Below are positions 1-12,176 of a DNA stretch of 64,000 nucleotides, piece after piece; the first letter of the stretch is position 1, and each line of letters opens with the position of its first letter. This stretch comes from Melanocharis versteri (Eukaryota > Chordata > Aves > Passeriformes > Melanocharitidae). The position numbers were made by a program, and so were the translations under genes. Location of the stretch: positions 124,001-188,000 of the forward strand of contig VZTG01000081.1 in the NCBI GenBank assembly GCA_013397845.1, written 5' to 3'. Under the pieces are notes generated by a model, which was not told the origin of the DNA, made no database searches, and saw only the letters and a list, made by a program, of their open reading frames with translations.

Positions 1-318
1 TGCCGGTTGGGAAAGTGGCAAACTCACAGATGTAAACCCCCTCATCCTCCAGCTCCAGCCGGGACAGCTGGATGGTGCCATCCTTGAAGGAAGGGTTCCG
101 GAACGTCACCCGCTCCTTGTAGGGGGACAGGATGGACACGCCCATGGCGGGGTTGTAGATGGCCACATTCTGCTTGGTGCCGTTGGTGGCCTTCTGCCAC
201 GTCACCTGCGTGATCTTCACGTTGGGCAGCGGGTTGGTGAAGCTGCAGTGCAGCACCACGTCCGTGCCGATGAACCCCGAGACGGTGTCATTGACCAAGA
301 CAGTCTGAGCTTGCAGCC
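1..318 (-). CDS. NECTIN1: NECTIN1 coding exon 2 (Ig V domain, partial at window edge)
   Basis: Read on the minus strand from 318 to 1, this exon encodes 105 residues of a nectin V-type Ig domain and continues past the left edge. With exon 1 it gives residues 29-133. Visible: the canonical cysteine pair Cys52 (VVLHCSF) and Cys125 (GVYICEF), core Trp68 (VTWQK), the DEGVYIC signature before strand G, and the FATFPTG loop that in nectin-1 lies at the adhesive interface and is also used by alphaherpesvirus entry glycoproteins (family knowledge). Two N-glycosylation sequons are seen, Asn37 (NDT) and Asn73 (NGT). The acceptor is a pyrimidine-rich tract ending in CAG at 319-321, and the exon opens with GG, completing the Gly codon begun in exon 1 (phase 1). 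Nectin-1 is a plasma-membrane, calcium-independent adhesion molecule of adherens junctions that binds nectin-3/-4 in trans and afadin through its C-terminus; those later parts are outside the window. Nectin-1 fits better than nectin-3 because of the NPLP..KITQVTWQK and NVAIYNP stretches. Confidence 0.95.
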
Positions 319-488
319 CTGCAACAGAACAGCAACACGTGAACATCTGTGTGCTTCCCAGGAGCAGTGGGGTTATTGGGCATCAGGCTCGTGAATTCCT
401 CTGTTTATTCCACTTGTTTCTTGTTGGCATGGCTGATACAACAGCAGTTTGTGGCTACAGGCACTTTCTGCATCCACTTGGTCACAAA

Positions 489-644
489 CACCTTCCTCCC
501 ACTACGACCAGCCCAGCCCAGGACTCATCATCACCCCCAGGCACAAGGTTGGATCAATAACACCTTCCCCCCACTATGACCAGCCCAGCCCAGGACTCAT
601 CATCACCCCCAGGCACAAGGTTGGATCAATAACACCTTCCTCCC
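489..644. repeat. 72-bp tandem duplication (about 2.2 copies)
   Basis: The unit starting 'ccttcctcccactacgacc' at 491 recurs at 563 with only a few differences, and its first bases start again at 635, giving a 72-bp period. The last full copies are nearly identical, so the duplication is recent. It lies in intron 1 about 170 bp from the exon 2 acceptor. Since 72 is a multiple of three, it creates repeated peptides in chance open frames, which are not coding. Confidence 0.95.
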
Positions 645-3600
645 TTTTGTCTTCAGCTCCGGGTGACACTGAATCAGTTATGGTAAATATGCAGGGCATG
701 TTGTGTCTGCAGGCATGTGAAAGCCCTGATGTTTATCAGCACAGCGCATCCCAACATATGCTAACACACACTCAGACATCCATTTAATCCCATTGGAGCT
801 GCAGCAGTAATTAAAGGAGCTGCAAGGACTCAGCCCTCGTTTCAGGGCAGCAATGATTCCCATACAAGAATGGCTTTAAGGCACTGCCCCTACCCCTTGC
901 ACGATCTCCCTGTATCATCCAGATCGTTTCTGTGGCCTTTTTATAACCCCAGAAGTGGCTGAATTTAGGACCCTTCCACCTCGATTCTGTAGAAGGTGCT
1001 CCTGAAAAGTGGGAGCTGCAGTTCATGACAGCTCTTCTGTCTCAGTTGATTCCTCCCCTGACAGATGGAGAAAAATATCTCCCACCAGACTGACCCTGAA
1101 ATTCATCTTTGCTGCCACTGTGTCTTTTCCTAATCTGTGTGTTTAGAGATAATGCTCTGGTAATTATACAGCCAGTATTTGTATGATAAATACAATAGAG
1201 AGGCAAGGTGGTGAGAACGAGAAAAGCGGGTTCCGCTCCCTGCTTCTGGAAGAATCTGTAATTGGATGGATTCTGGGAGCCTGGGAGGAAAGGAAAGAAA
1301 GGGGTAATAAAAAAAAAGAAAGATGCACAGAGAGTGAGGAACATGAAAGAGTAATGGAAGAGAGAGGGGCTGGGGAAAGAAAAATGCATAGCAAGAGAAA
1401 CAAGACAGCAACTCCTAACAGAAATGTCACCCTACTCTGTTTTCCAGGGATGAATGGCTCCCTGTCCAAGGCCAAAATGAACTCCTCAGTGTTGGTTCCC
1501 CTGGCAGATGTGCCCTGGGACTTCTCCAAGAGTCTCCTTCCTGCAGTTTCACGCACTCACACACAAGTGCAGGCAGACAAAACTCTTCTCCACCCACACA
1601 CGCACACTCCACGCTGCCCCCTCACTCCCTGCCTGCTGTTCCCAGCCTCATCCTAATCCCCACATCTCATCCACGCCTCTTCTTTCTCCCTTCTCCTTCC
1701 TGTGACCCTGAGGACAAGCCCCAACAACCCAGCCCGGCCACGAGACGCCACCAGCTGACCACAGCCATCAGCAGTTCCGACCGAAACTCGGCCTCCAGAG
1801 CTTTGTGTGAACTTGCCCCCTGCTCCCCGAGCCAAGCCCCACACCCCAGCACTGCAGCTGGGTGCTCAGGAATGTTCTCTAGAGCTTCTCCCAGCCACAG
1901 CAAAGCGCTGGAGCCCTCATGTGCCTGCACGCACGAAGCCACCGTGTCCTCTGGGGCTGGCAGGGTGCACCCTTCCCCTCCCAGCACAGCCAGGGCCATT
2001 TTCCACATGGTTTTCCCTCCACAGAGCAGAGGGGAGGGACGTTCCTGCTCTGAGAAAGTCACATCTGGATGATGCTTCCCCTCTGGAGAAGGATGTCCCA
2101 GCAGCAGGACACAGTGAAGGACGTTCCTGCCACCAGTGCCCACAACACCCTCCCCCATCAAACGAGGGCACAGGCTGGGTTTAGATGAGGCCACGCTGGG
2201 ATCCCAGGGCAGAACGGGTGCATAGGGAGGGGGGAGATGTCTCCAGCATGCTGTGCAGCATATGCTGCTCCTTCCACCCCGGAGGTGAGCGAGCCTCTTG
2301 CAGCATTGCCCACACCCGCCGAGGAGAGGCACAGCTTTGCCAAGCAGTCTGGCTCGGAAGGCTCCAGAGCCTCCCAGAGCGTGTGGGAGCTTGCTGGAGA
2401 GCACTTCAATCACGTAGCCAGGGCCTTGGGAACGGCCCAGCCTGGGTGGGTGTGCTCAGCACTCCCTCCTCGTCCCAGGGCCGGGGCAGCGCAGAGGCAC
2501 CAGCGCCTCTTCCACCGAGAGCTCGTGCCCTCAGCAGGGCCTGCCCGGGGCTGGGGCGCTGGCACGGCTGGCTCTGCTCCCCACAAGAGCTGCCTCTGCT
2601 CCCCACAAACTCCCTGACCCCCCAGCAGGGCCCTTTGAACCAGCATTTCCACACCCCAACAAAGCGGCCCCGTCTGCCGCCGCAGGAAGTCACAACCCAG
2701 CGTCTCCTCGTGGTGCCCGCAAGCAGCAGAGGAGCCAAACTGCAGAGAGGAGAGGGTGGAAGGCCACCAGCTTCTCCTCAGAGTCACCCTGCACGGCTGG
2801 CAGTCCCTCGTGGCACGTCTGGATGAGCACTGCCAGGCTGGAGGCCGCCGCTGATGGGCAGCCAAGACGTGCCCCTTAAATGGAGATAAAGTCAATCAAC
2901 CTCCAGCCATCCCAGCAGGGAATGTGATGGATAGCACAGGGGAGGTCAGTCCAGTCCCTCACTCCATCCATCATTACTGTGCCCTTCCTTTACGCTGTGA
3001 TTTCCCTGCAAATTAATGAACTGACCCTTTTAAAAATCAAGTTATTTATCTTGACCTTGGGCAGCAGCAACAATTCCCAGTCCTACCCTCCCCCTGCCAT
3101 GGGATCCATGCATCAATGCAGCCTGGGTTTGGATAGAAACTGGAGAAAAAGTGGATTTTGGAGCTGATGAACCTGATCCTGAACCCAGAATGGTTCTGCA
3201 GAACCCTCCTGTGCCCAGGTGTAATGAGCCAGACTTTTGGCCAGGGAAAAAGCTGGTGCCAGTTGAGTGAGGACTGCTTGCCAACAACCAAATGCTGCCA
3301 AAGCTGGGTTTCAGGCCCTTACATGCAGCAGCTTTAACAAAAACACATTCCAAACTTTCTCGAGGCTCCAGGGGAAAAGGGAAAACAAAAAAATAACACC
3401 CGGCAGAAGAAATAACAAAACAAAACAAACAAAAAAATACCCTGAAAAACCCCAAACACAGCGCGGAAATCGCGTTTCCTTTCCAGGTGACTGAACAACT
3501 CTTTTGCAAGACAGGAAAAACTCTTTCTGTTCCACTCACCCAAGCATTAAATCAGGAAAATAACGCACCCATTCTGCTCCAGGAGCACCCACACCTCAAT

Positions 3601-5358
3601 GCAGTGATGAGGAAGGGGGACAGATGGAGGAAAGGGGTTTGGGAAGTTGCTGGATCAGCTTCCCATCCTAAATCAGAAGCCAGAGGGCAAACTTGGCTGC
3701 TGCCACGCTCTGGGGAGCACTTGTTTGCAAGGTGACTGAGCTGGGCTGGCGGGCCTTCCCTCGCCCCGTTACACACTCAATAATTCATCAGGGCAAATGC
3801 ATAGATAATTGATGGCAATGAGCACGCACGGCCGGCAGAGGAGGAGAAAATAAAATCACTAATCAGCCTCTGGAGAGGTTTGAACATATTCAACTGGATG
3901 TGTGTGTGTGTGAAGGGCTGGGATTCGTCGTGTTTCTCCTTTGCTGAACGATCTGCGTGCTTGGTAGGGCAGGGAAAAGGCTTGGGATGAATCCTGCTGT
4001 TTTCACGGCCCGTGCCACATCTCCCAGTGCCCACCAATCCATGCTGACACCCCCCAGGGGCAGCCAGCACCCGAGCAAGGATTAGCTGGATGGGTTGCAG
4101 CTTGCCCACTTGCATTTTATTCATTAGTTTTCGTGGTGTTATTTTTTGTCAAGGACCAAAAAGGGCCCAGCCGTGTGCCAAAGACATGTTGGTGCCAAGA
4201 CCTCATTAGTGGAGGCCTCGGAGATCCTACTCCTCCACCTTGGCCTCTGAAGTGGTTTGTGTTGATGCCTTTCCCCACGATCCCAACCCCAGATATTCAG
4301 CGAGGCCTCGGGGGCACCCTGCAGAGCTCGGGGTGCCCTGAGGCACAGGGGCTGGGAAGGAAGGTCTGCCCTCCCTGGGTGTCAGGGGCATCGGGGACAG
4401 AGCACAAGTGGCAGCTGGTGGCTCTTGGACCTGAAAACCCTTTCTCCTAAAAGCCCTGGAGGTGCTGTTCCAGCGAAGCTCCCACACTTGCAAATCAGGT
4501 TCTTGCTCCCCCATAGAGAAAGCTCTGGAAATGATCTCCAGGCTCTGGGTGAGCTCTGTCACAACCTCACTCAATGCCTCTTTGTTCAGAGCCATGTGAA
4601 CTCCACTCTGCTTTGCACAACCTTGCCTCCGCTGAGCCTCTCACCGATTTCTCTCCCTCCTGTTCCCTGATACTCATCTCCCCCCAAGGGCACTGAAACA
4701 GCCCTTGGCAGCGGTGTGATGAGCCACCCTTTGGTGTGGCAATATCATGACTGATGCAGATGTCACAGGAATCGCTCCTGATAGTCTTAGTCACAGCAGC
4801 TGGGATCTTACAGAAGGACAAATCAATGCATCCCACTTCAACCTGCAAAACCTCCCACAGAAAGCTCCTGCTTTTGTGACAGCACCGTGGCCACGGGCAG
4901 TGATGTCCCGTCCCTGGTCCCGTATCTCCCACAGACACCACAAATTTTCCATGAAGGAGAAGTGGGATGGAACAGGAGCCCAAAACTTTCCACTTGGTGG
5001 CACTTAAAAATTTCTGTCCTGGTGTTTCTGAACTCATCTTTCAAGTGGAAAACAAGGTCTGAAATGCAGCTCTCGTGGGGCAGAGCACAGGCGGCCTCCA
5101 ACAGCCCAAAGGAACATCCCAGGTGTGCCAGGCAGGGTGGGAAACACGGGAAAGAAGATCCTAAATCCCAGCAGGGGAATTGCAGGTGGCAAGAAGCAAA
5201 GGTGTGAGGTGGCGCTCGGCCAAGAGGTTGGGGTTAGTACCTCTGCTCTTGCCAGGGAGGCTTTGCATTGATTGCCAGGCATTTAAATCAGGATTCTGCT
5301 GCTCTTCCAAGAGCACAGGGCCTGCCTGACCCTGCTGGGAGCCCGTTGCAATGAAGGA
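645..5358. other. Intron 1 sequence without recognisable elements
   Basis: No coding, RNA or clear transposon signal was seen. The plus strand is purine-rich around 1190-1400. A TG(7) microsatellite sits at 3899-3912. A-rich stretches lie near 3370-3445. Chance open frames reach 248 codons (1667-2413, minus) but show no family resemblance. Confidence 0.6.
3899..3912. repeat. (TG)7 microsatellite
   Basis: Seven uninterrupted TG units. Confidence 0.95.
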
Positions 5359-5394
5359 GTGGGCTCCAGTGAGTCAGTGGGCTCCAGTGAGTCA
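5359..5394. repeat. 18-bp tandem repeat carrying two AP-1 sites
   Basis: Two perfect copies of gtgggctccagtgagtca lie head to tail. Each ends in TGAGTCA, the canonical AP-1 (TRE) heptamer, at 5370-5376 and 5388-5394. The regulatory role is inference. Confidence 0.95.
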
Positions 5395-8300
5395 CCCCCA
5401 GGCCCTTCCTGTGGCAGCAGACTTTCACTGGAGGTCTCTCTGTCATCCACTGATTCACTCCTGCAGAGCTCGAGCACCACAGGGATTGTAAAACTTGAGT
5501 TTCCAACACAAGGGGAGGGGGAGCCTTAGAAGGAAGATGAGAGAGATGTGGCAAGATTATAGCTCCAGGTGACATGGCTGCACATGAAAGGCCTGAGATA
5601 ACACTGGGATGGGGTGGGGGCACCCCAAGAGAGAAACTGCATGCCCAGGCATCCCTTCCTCCTTCCCAGTGGGAGCTGGGAGAGATTTATGGGACCTGTC
5701 GGGAAATGGCAGCGTTGTACAATGGCCCGCCTGGCCCCCAGCCAAATAAATCCCTCCCAAACAAGAAAGAACTGGGCTGGGCTTTGGCTTGCAAATGGGA
5801 AACACGGGGCCCTCTCCTCGAGGTCACTGGTTCAGACCCAGATCCAGCCCGTGGCAGCAGAGCAGAGATGATTTTATCTCAGGACCAGTCAATGGCTTGT
5901 ATCGAGTGAGGTCTCCAGCCAGCCCTTCATTGGCTGCCTTTGGGACAAAGCCTTCTCCTGCCTGGGCAACATTTCCTCTTTGGATAAATGGAGCACAGAG
6001 CAGCCTCAGGAGCCCCCGGGATGAAAGCTCTTCCCCAAAGGGCCTGATCCATCGATGCTCCACTTGTTCCCCGTGACACTTTGGGAAATCTGGTCACTGA
6101 GCCACTGCTGGGATTCACACGCAGGCCCTGAGCAAGAGCAAGGCCATGTGTGTCCCAGTGCTCCTCACGGAACGAGATGAAAGAAAAGCAGAGGCCAGGG
6201 TGGGATGGGCCACAGACTGAAGAGACAGAGATGACCACCAGCCTAGACCACGAGTTCTTCAGCCTTGCAAACACCCCCAGCTGCATCCAGCCAGGGAAAG
6301 GGCTGCAGAGCAGAGGATTGGGATGGGAACAGCAGCCTGCCTCTGCTCCCAGCTCTCACTCCCTGCCGTTCCTTCCCTGGCTTTCTCACAGCTGCTTTGC
6401 TTCACCCCCCAAGTCACGGGGAGGGGAACATGCCCCATGGCAAAAGCAGGGAGGCTGGCAGAGCAGGGCTCCTGCAGAAAGAGCTGACACAGCACTGGGA
6501 AAGGCCTTCCTGCAATAAAGCTCGGAAAGCCCAGGCTCAGCAACAAAGCACAAAGGCTCCCGTCCCGTCCCGTCCTGTCCCGCCCCAGCTGCTCTCAGCT
6601 AATCCCAGCATCCAGCTGCCAGTTCCCACACACCTGAGCACACAGCAGGCTGCCCCGTGCCCCAGTGCTGGGCACTTGGCCCGTCTTCCCCTCTCCTTTT
6701 GGCTGGACGTGACTCCAGCTCCTTCCTCAGCTCTTTTCCCACTGCGTGCTCTTGCTCACAGCTGTCCAGCGCCCGGCTTCACACCTCCAATCTGCTCTCT
6801 CCTGCAATTTCCACATCAGATCTTCTGCCCCCACTCCAGGATTCCCTCTCCAGCTGGTCAATGCTTGTGCCTTTCTTTGATTTGCCCTTCTTCCACTGTA
6901 GCCTTAAAAATCTTCCCATCCCTGTTGTGTCTCTCCACCATCTCCACCACACCCCAGCCCACCCACTCGCCTCTTCTCATCTCCAGCCACCATTCCACCA
7001 CTTAATATGTTCAGGATCACAATGCTGCAGTAGGAAAAGCAGGCAGCTGGCCAGGCAAAGACAAAGAACTAAAAATCCAAGACTCTTCTCTCTGGAATCG
7101 TCTCATTGCCTGCCAAGCAAGGGAAAAACCAAGGTCTTTTTGCTTACCAACTTGAACCTGTAAGCAAAAGAAAGGGGACCACAAGCAGAGCCAATGCTTA
7201 TTTGGTGGTTGGGTGGGGAAGAAAAGCTGGAAAATCAAGTGTGGAGGAAGGGAAAGAAGCTGGAGCTTTGAGAAGAGGGAAGCTAATTAAGCTGAGACTG
7301 TCCTGAGACCTTATCTTGATGGGCTGAGTCCCCAGATGCAGAGTGTTTTCTCTGCACTGCCTCTTTCTTGGACTTCCTTGTTGCCTTGGATGTTGTTCAA
7401 GGAGTTCTGGTCCAGTGCTAAATCTCCTCACTATTAGAGCTCTCCAGGTGCTAAGGAGGAGGGATTTAATGAGGAGCTGTGAAGAGGGGATCAAGATAGT
7501 AACCCATGGAGAGCCTCATTTCCGAAACGAGGGAACTTGAGACTGAAGAGATTCAATAAAAACAAAAATAAACTTGATGGCACAGAAAAACATCAGATCC
7601 TTCCTTCCCTGGCTGGTCTGTGGGCTTGGAGCTGGAGCAGGAAATGGGGGAGCTCTCGGGGCTGGAGCAGGGAATGACTCACTCGCCTCCACAACGGGAA
7701 TGGGACAAAGCCGAAACTCTGCTGACTCAGGCGTGACTTCAGCGCCAGGGTTAATAACTGGCAGCCTCCTCCGGCTGTCCCCACCAGCCAATTCCCTCTG
7801 TCCCCACTCAAACCAAGCCTCTTTCATCAGGAGAGATGCCCGGTCACAGGAAATTATCAAAAGATCCAAACGCTGGTCTTCTGTCCAAAGCATGGTGAAA
7901 AGTGCATCCCTGCCAAGCCACACTGGTGCTGGCCAGCCCTGTAATTTTCATGGAGAAGATCAAAACTCCTACTTTCCTATAGTTGAAATGCATGTTTAAC
8001 AGTCACAGCTCTCTGCCTGTGGTTTTGCTTTCCTCCCTTTATCTCTCAGGATATAACATATTGCTGATATCTCACTATCTCCTGAAGTTAAGAAGAAATG
8101 TTTCCTCCTCTCTCAAGAGGGAATGCCACGCTCTGTTCTTCTGTAATTTGTTTCGAGAGATAGAAACAAGCAAGTTTTTTTGTAACCAGGAGAATGTGAT
8201 GCATGTTCTGGTGGCTGACAAGTAGGGGAAAGCTTTGCAAACAAGACAAACGCAAACATGGCACCAACAGATGCAATGGACAGACACCCTTTCCTGGCTC

Positions 8301-8683
8301 CCTGCCTGTGATTTCTCTTTTAATGTGTTTTTTATCTTGCCCTAGAGTTATCTCTGCAGGGAAGTGGGAAAGGCTCAGACCTCCCGACTTTCTCTGAGTT
8401 GTTTAAGGATTCCTGCCTGTGAACAACAGCCCGGAAAGAACAGTGAGTACAAATAACCCCAAATTCAGCGCCCTGCCTGATTTCCAGCCTGCTGCTGCTC
8501 AGCTTTCTTATCATCAAGCCCCTGTGCAAGGAATTTCTACAAATTTCACCTCTTCCCGGGTTTATGATCGCCACAGAGCAGAGGCAGACACAGCTCCAGT
8601 CCTACCTGGGCCCCATTCTGCAGGAATCACTCTGCATATTTATGGAAAAAGCTTTTGCATCTTCAAAAGGCTTTTCAAACAGC
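5395..8683. other. Intron 1 sequence, mostly featureless
   Basis: No gene was recognised. Two TGACTCA AP-1 heptamers lie 48 bp apart at 7675-7681 and 7723-7729, close to a partial direct repeat 'gctggagcagg' (7631 and 7661). The stretch 7980-8260 is AT-richer. Pyrimidine-rich DNA occupies about 6570-7010. Confidence 0.5.
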
Positions 8684-8812
8684 AACTAATTAATCCTCCA
8701 ACACCCTGAGAGGCAGGAAAGCGTTATTACCCCTGCTTTCAGGGATGGGGAAATCAGAGGTGCTGAATGACAAAGAGATGTGCCCAAGGCCACCCAGGCA
8801 AGCACCGGCAAT
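8684..8812 (+). repeat. MIR-like ancient SINE fragment
   Basis: The order of blocks matches the MIR core and 3' part: 'taatcctcc', 'aacaccctgagaggcagg', 'ttattacccctgctttcaggga', 'ggggaaatcagaggtgc', 'gatgtgcccaaggccaccc'. MIR is an old tRNA-derived SINE shared across amniotes, and in birds only decayed copies remain. The match is from remembered consensus order, not from an alignment. Confidence 0.75.
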
Positions 8813-9231
8813 CTCACTCGGCTGGAGGTGGGGATCTGCAGAGGATGGTGGCAATTCTCACCTGAGGAAGCAGGGATGGAGGCATTTGTGGGGAGGCCCC
8901 ACAGCCCCACCCACCACTCATGCAAATGGCAAAGTCACCCTCATTTCCATGGCTGAGGAACCCGAGGGAGATGAAGTGGAAAATCCATTTCATAGGCAGA
9001 GCCTAGAAACCTAAACATTGCCCAGTCAACAGCTCCACTAGAGATTCCCAAAATGCGGCTCACGTTTTTCCCAACCACGAGCAAACTGCTTGCAACCAAA
9101 TCTCTGAGATTTTGTGTTAAGAACACGCCAGAATATAGGAGAGACTTTGAGGCTGGGGGTGAGTGTCCCATTCGCCCTCTGAGCAAAGCCAGCCCCACAT
9201 TTCTGAAATATTCCACATACTGGAAAAGAGT

Positions 9232-9448
9232 GGGGTTAGATTAGATTTTAGGAAGAAATTCTTTACTCTGAGAGATTGGCACAGGGTGCCCAGAGAAGCT
9301 GTGGCTGCCCCTGGATCCCTGGAAGTGTCCAAGGCCAGGCTGGATGGGGCTTGGAGCAATCTGGGATAATGGAAGGTGTCCCTGCCCGTGGCAGGGGTGG
9401 CACTGGATGAGCTTTGAGGTCCTTTCAACCCAAACCATTCTGTGACCC
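9232..9448 (+). mobile_element. CR1 LINE 3' fragment
   Basis: This is a truncated non-LTR retrotransposon 3' end. Diagnostic CR1 blocks appear in order: 'ttaggaagaaattctttact', 'gcccagagaagctgtggctg', 'tccctggaagtgtccaagg', 'aaggtgtccctgcccgtgg', and the tail 'aacccaaaccattctgtga'. It has no coding capacity. It lies antisense to NECTIN1 within intron 1. This is the longest and best-preserved CR1 piece in the window. Confidence 0.95.
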
Positions 9449-12021
9449 CCACGCTGGGTGGAGATGCAGCTCTCACATCCATCACGGCCCCAGCCTCCAC
9501 CCAGGCTGTCTGAGGAATGATTGCTGAGCTCAGAGGGGCCTGCAAGAGCCAGGACCGTAAACAAGTGACAAGACCACCCATTAAAGGCAGGCTGAGCACG
9601 GGAAGGGGGGAGGAAGGCAGGGAGGGAGGGTCAGAGCCCAGCAGGGAGACCTCCCACCACGGGTCACGCTCCCCGCCCCATCCTCTGGGGTGCCTGGGCT
9701 TGGCTTTCCTGGGAGACCAACACAGGTACAGCCACTCTTCCCTGCCCAGAAGGGTGAGGGCAGCCAGCAGGGCTTCAGAGAGACAGACAGCTTCAGCCCA
9801 GAGCTGAGGGCAAGGCAGGAGGAGCAGGGAATTCTGCAGAAAAAAGATGATTTGTCCTGCAGAGAGGAGTTCACAAACTCCCATCTCCCTTTGGACACCT
9901 CTCAGTGGGAGTTACTCCTTCTGCTGAGTTAACTGGGGACTTAGACTCGAAAGTTGTGTCTCCTTAGTGACTGTAATGCAATGAGGGACACAGGTGAACT
10001 TCCAGGAAGAGAAATTAAAGATTTCTCCGTGCCTGATTATCTCATTCTCCGACAAGGTGGCTTTGTGCTTCCAGGTAGCCCCAGGGAGGAGCTGGGTTGT
10101 GCTACAACCCTCGGGGGAATTCGATGACAAATGTCCCTCGGGAGGTGGAATGACACCAGTGCTGAGTGCCTCAGTGCCCAGGGACAAAGGTGTCCCTTCA
10201 AACACAACTCTCTACACTGGGCTGCTTTTGGGGCCCTCTCTCAGGGTGTTTCACTTTTATCCCAAATCTGCCTGAGCAGGAAGGTTGGGAGCCCAACAGC
10301 TCTGACAGGCCCGAATCCCTGGGGCAGGCTGGAGTCACACACTTTTCCTAAACCTACTGTTCCCTAAGTTTCGATTCAGGAGAGACAAGCCAGGACCAAA
10401 AAGCAATCAGCTTCCCATGGAGATCCATGAACAGGCAGGGGGATGGAGCAAGCCAAGAGCCAACACCCCATTCCCAGCCTTGTGCTGGAGAAACCAGGCC
10501 CGGACTCTCAGGGTTAAACAGCTCAGTTGGCCTTAATTGACACATTTTATTGACTTTCATAGTGATTTCATTGACTTTTGCTCAACTACATCAGCACCAG
10601 GCTCCCTGTTTCCTTCTCAGGGAGCAACAAGCCACGTGCAAAAGGATGTGGATGCCAGATGGATTTTCCTGTGCCACTGGGGAGAGCTCCAGGGAGTCAT
10701 CCTGCTCTTCCAAAGACCAGGAGGTCAGCTGCTCTCTGGGGACTCCTGTGTGCTTTGTCCCAGCTCAGACTGGGGGCTGCCACAAAAATGGAAAGCATGC
10801 GATGAAAAAATAACCAGAGCTGGTGGAAAATTTCCCAGCACAGCATATTTTTCTGATGGAAAGTGTCACTTAGTCCAAGCCAAAACCATGCACTGGAACG
10901 TGCTGATTTTGGCAAAATTCGATTAAAGAAATAAAAAAAGCCCTTCTGATAAGTTTGAAATGGTTTTTCCTTGTGGCCTCTCATTTCTTTTAGATGGATT
11001 TATGGTAAAACACTGACCAGGACTGCAGCCAGGATGGGATGCTTTGGTTGCCATGCAATGGGGACATTTTGGATGAAGCCAGGCCAAAGTTTTCTTCTGA
11101 AATTTCCTTTCTGTGGAAGTTTTCAAATGACAGCCTCAAAGCAGAAGGAGAACTCCCTCTGAAACGCCCAAATCCCCACTCTGCCAGCCCATCCTGCGTT
11201 AGTCATCCCCACAGCTGACCTTTCCAACAGCTCTCACCCCCAAACACAAATCACCTCCCTGTGACTCTCCCCACCTTCACTTTGCACAGCCCACTCAGGG
11301 CTCTGATCCATCTGGATTTGCTCTTCTCTGGGTCTCATCCCACCCCGTCCCTGGGTTAGGAGTTTTCTGGGGGCTTGGGCCAGCCCTCCAATCTGTGTGG
11401 GACCCACAGCCCTGCTCCAGCACCTCTCCCTCTGGATTCCCTGTCTATTCCTCCTTCCTGACAGACGGATTTGCTCCCACCCTGCACCTGCCTGGTGTGC
11501 CCACCTCCTCCTCCTCCGTCTGCTGCCTGTGCCTTTCCACTCTCTAACAACTCCAGGGGAGGCTGGTTGAGAGAACTTTCAGATTTCTTTCTGTTCCTTT
11601 CAGATTTGGGGGCAAAAACGAGGGAGAGAGAGAGAGAGAGAACACAAACCAGACTATTCCATTTTTTAGCAGACATGACAATATGGACACAGTTCCTCCA
11701 GAACACTGTGCATATTTTAAGACAAACTTTACCCCAAAAATGTCAGCCAGCTCCCTTGGTGGGAGGAAGAATGATGGAATGAAAGAGTCCTCCAGGTTGC
11801 CAGCAGAACTTTTATCCTGGAAAAGCTGGAAACTCCTGAGCACCTTCCCCAACACAGCACCCCGCTTGCCTGCTGCCTCCCCCAGGGGCTGCAGAGAGGA
11901 TGGATGCTCCAAAATACCACATTTCCCACAGGAGCAGCCCAGGGCTCAGGATGGGGGAAATGGCTCTGGGGACAAAACACTGGAGGCAGAAGCAGAGAGG
12001 CCTGGAGGGGAGATGGGCTGG
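9449..12021. other. Intron 1 sequence between two CR1 fragments
   Basis: No coding or RNA signal was seen. AT-richer DNA lies near 10520-10580 and 10840-11000. A (GA)8 microsatellite lies at 11624-11640. Confidence 0.5.
11624..11640. repeat. (GA)8 microsatellite
   Basis: About eight uninterrupted GA units on the plus strand. Confidence 0.9.
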
Positions 12022-12176
12022 GCTTTGCCCAGAGAGGTTGTGGACTCTGCATCCCTGGAAGGATCCAAGGCCAGGCTGGACAGGACTTATGGGAAGGTGT
12101 CCCTTCTGGGAAGGTGGCAGGGTGTGGGATTAAATGCTTTTTAAGGTCCCTTCCAACCCAAAGCATGCTGTGATTC
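12022..12176 (+). mobile_element. CR1 LINE 3' fragment (diverged)
   Basis: CR1 3'-end blocks: 'tttgcccagagaggttgtgg', 'atccctggaaggatccaagg', 'gccaggctggacagg', 'gggaaggtgtccc', and the tail 'ggtcccttccaacccaaagc'. It is more diverged than the copy at 9232 and is 5'-truncated. It lies antisense to NECTIN1. Confidence 0.9.
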
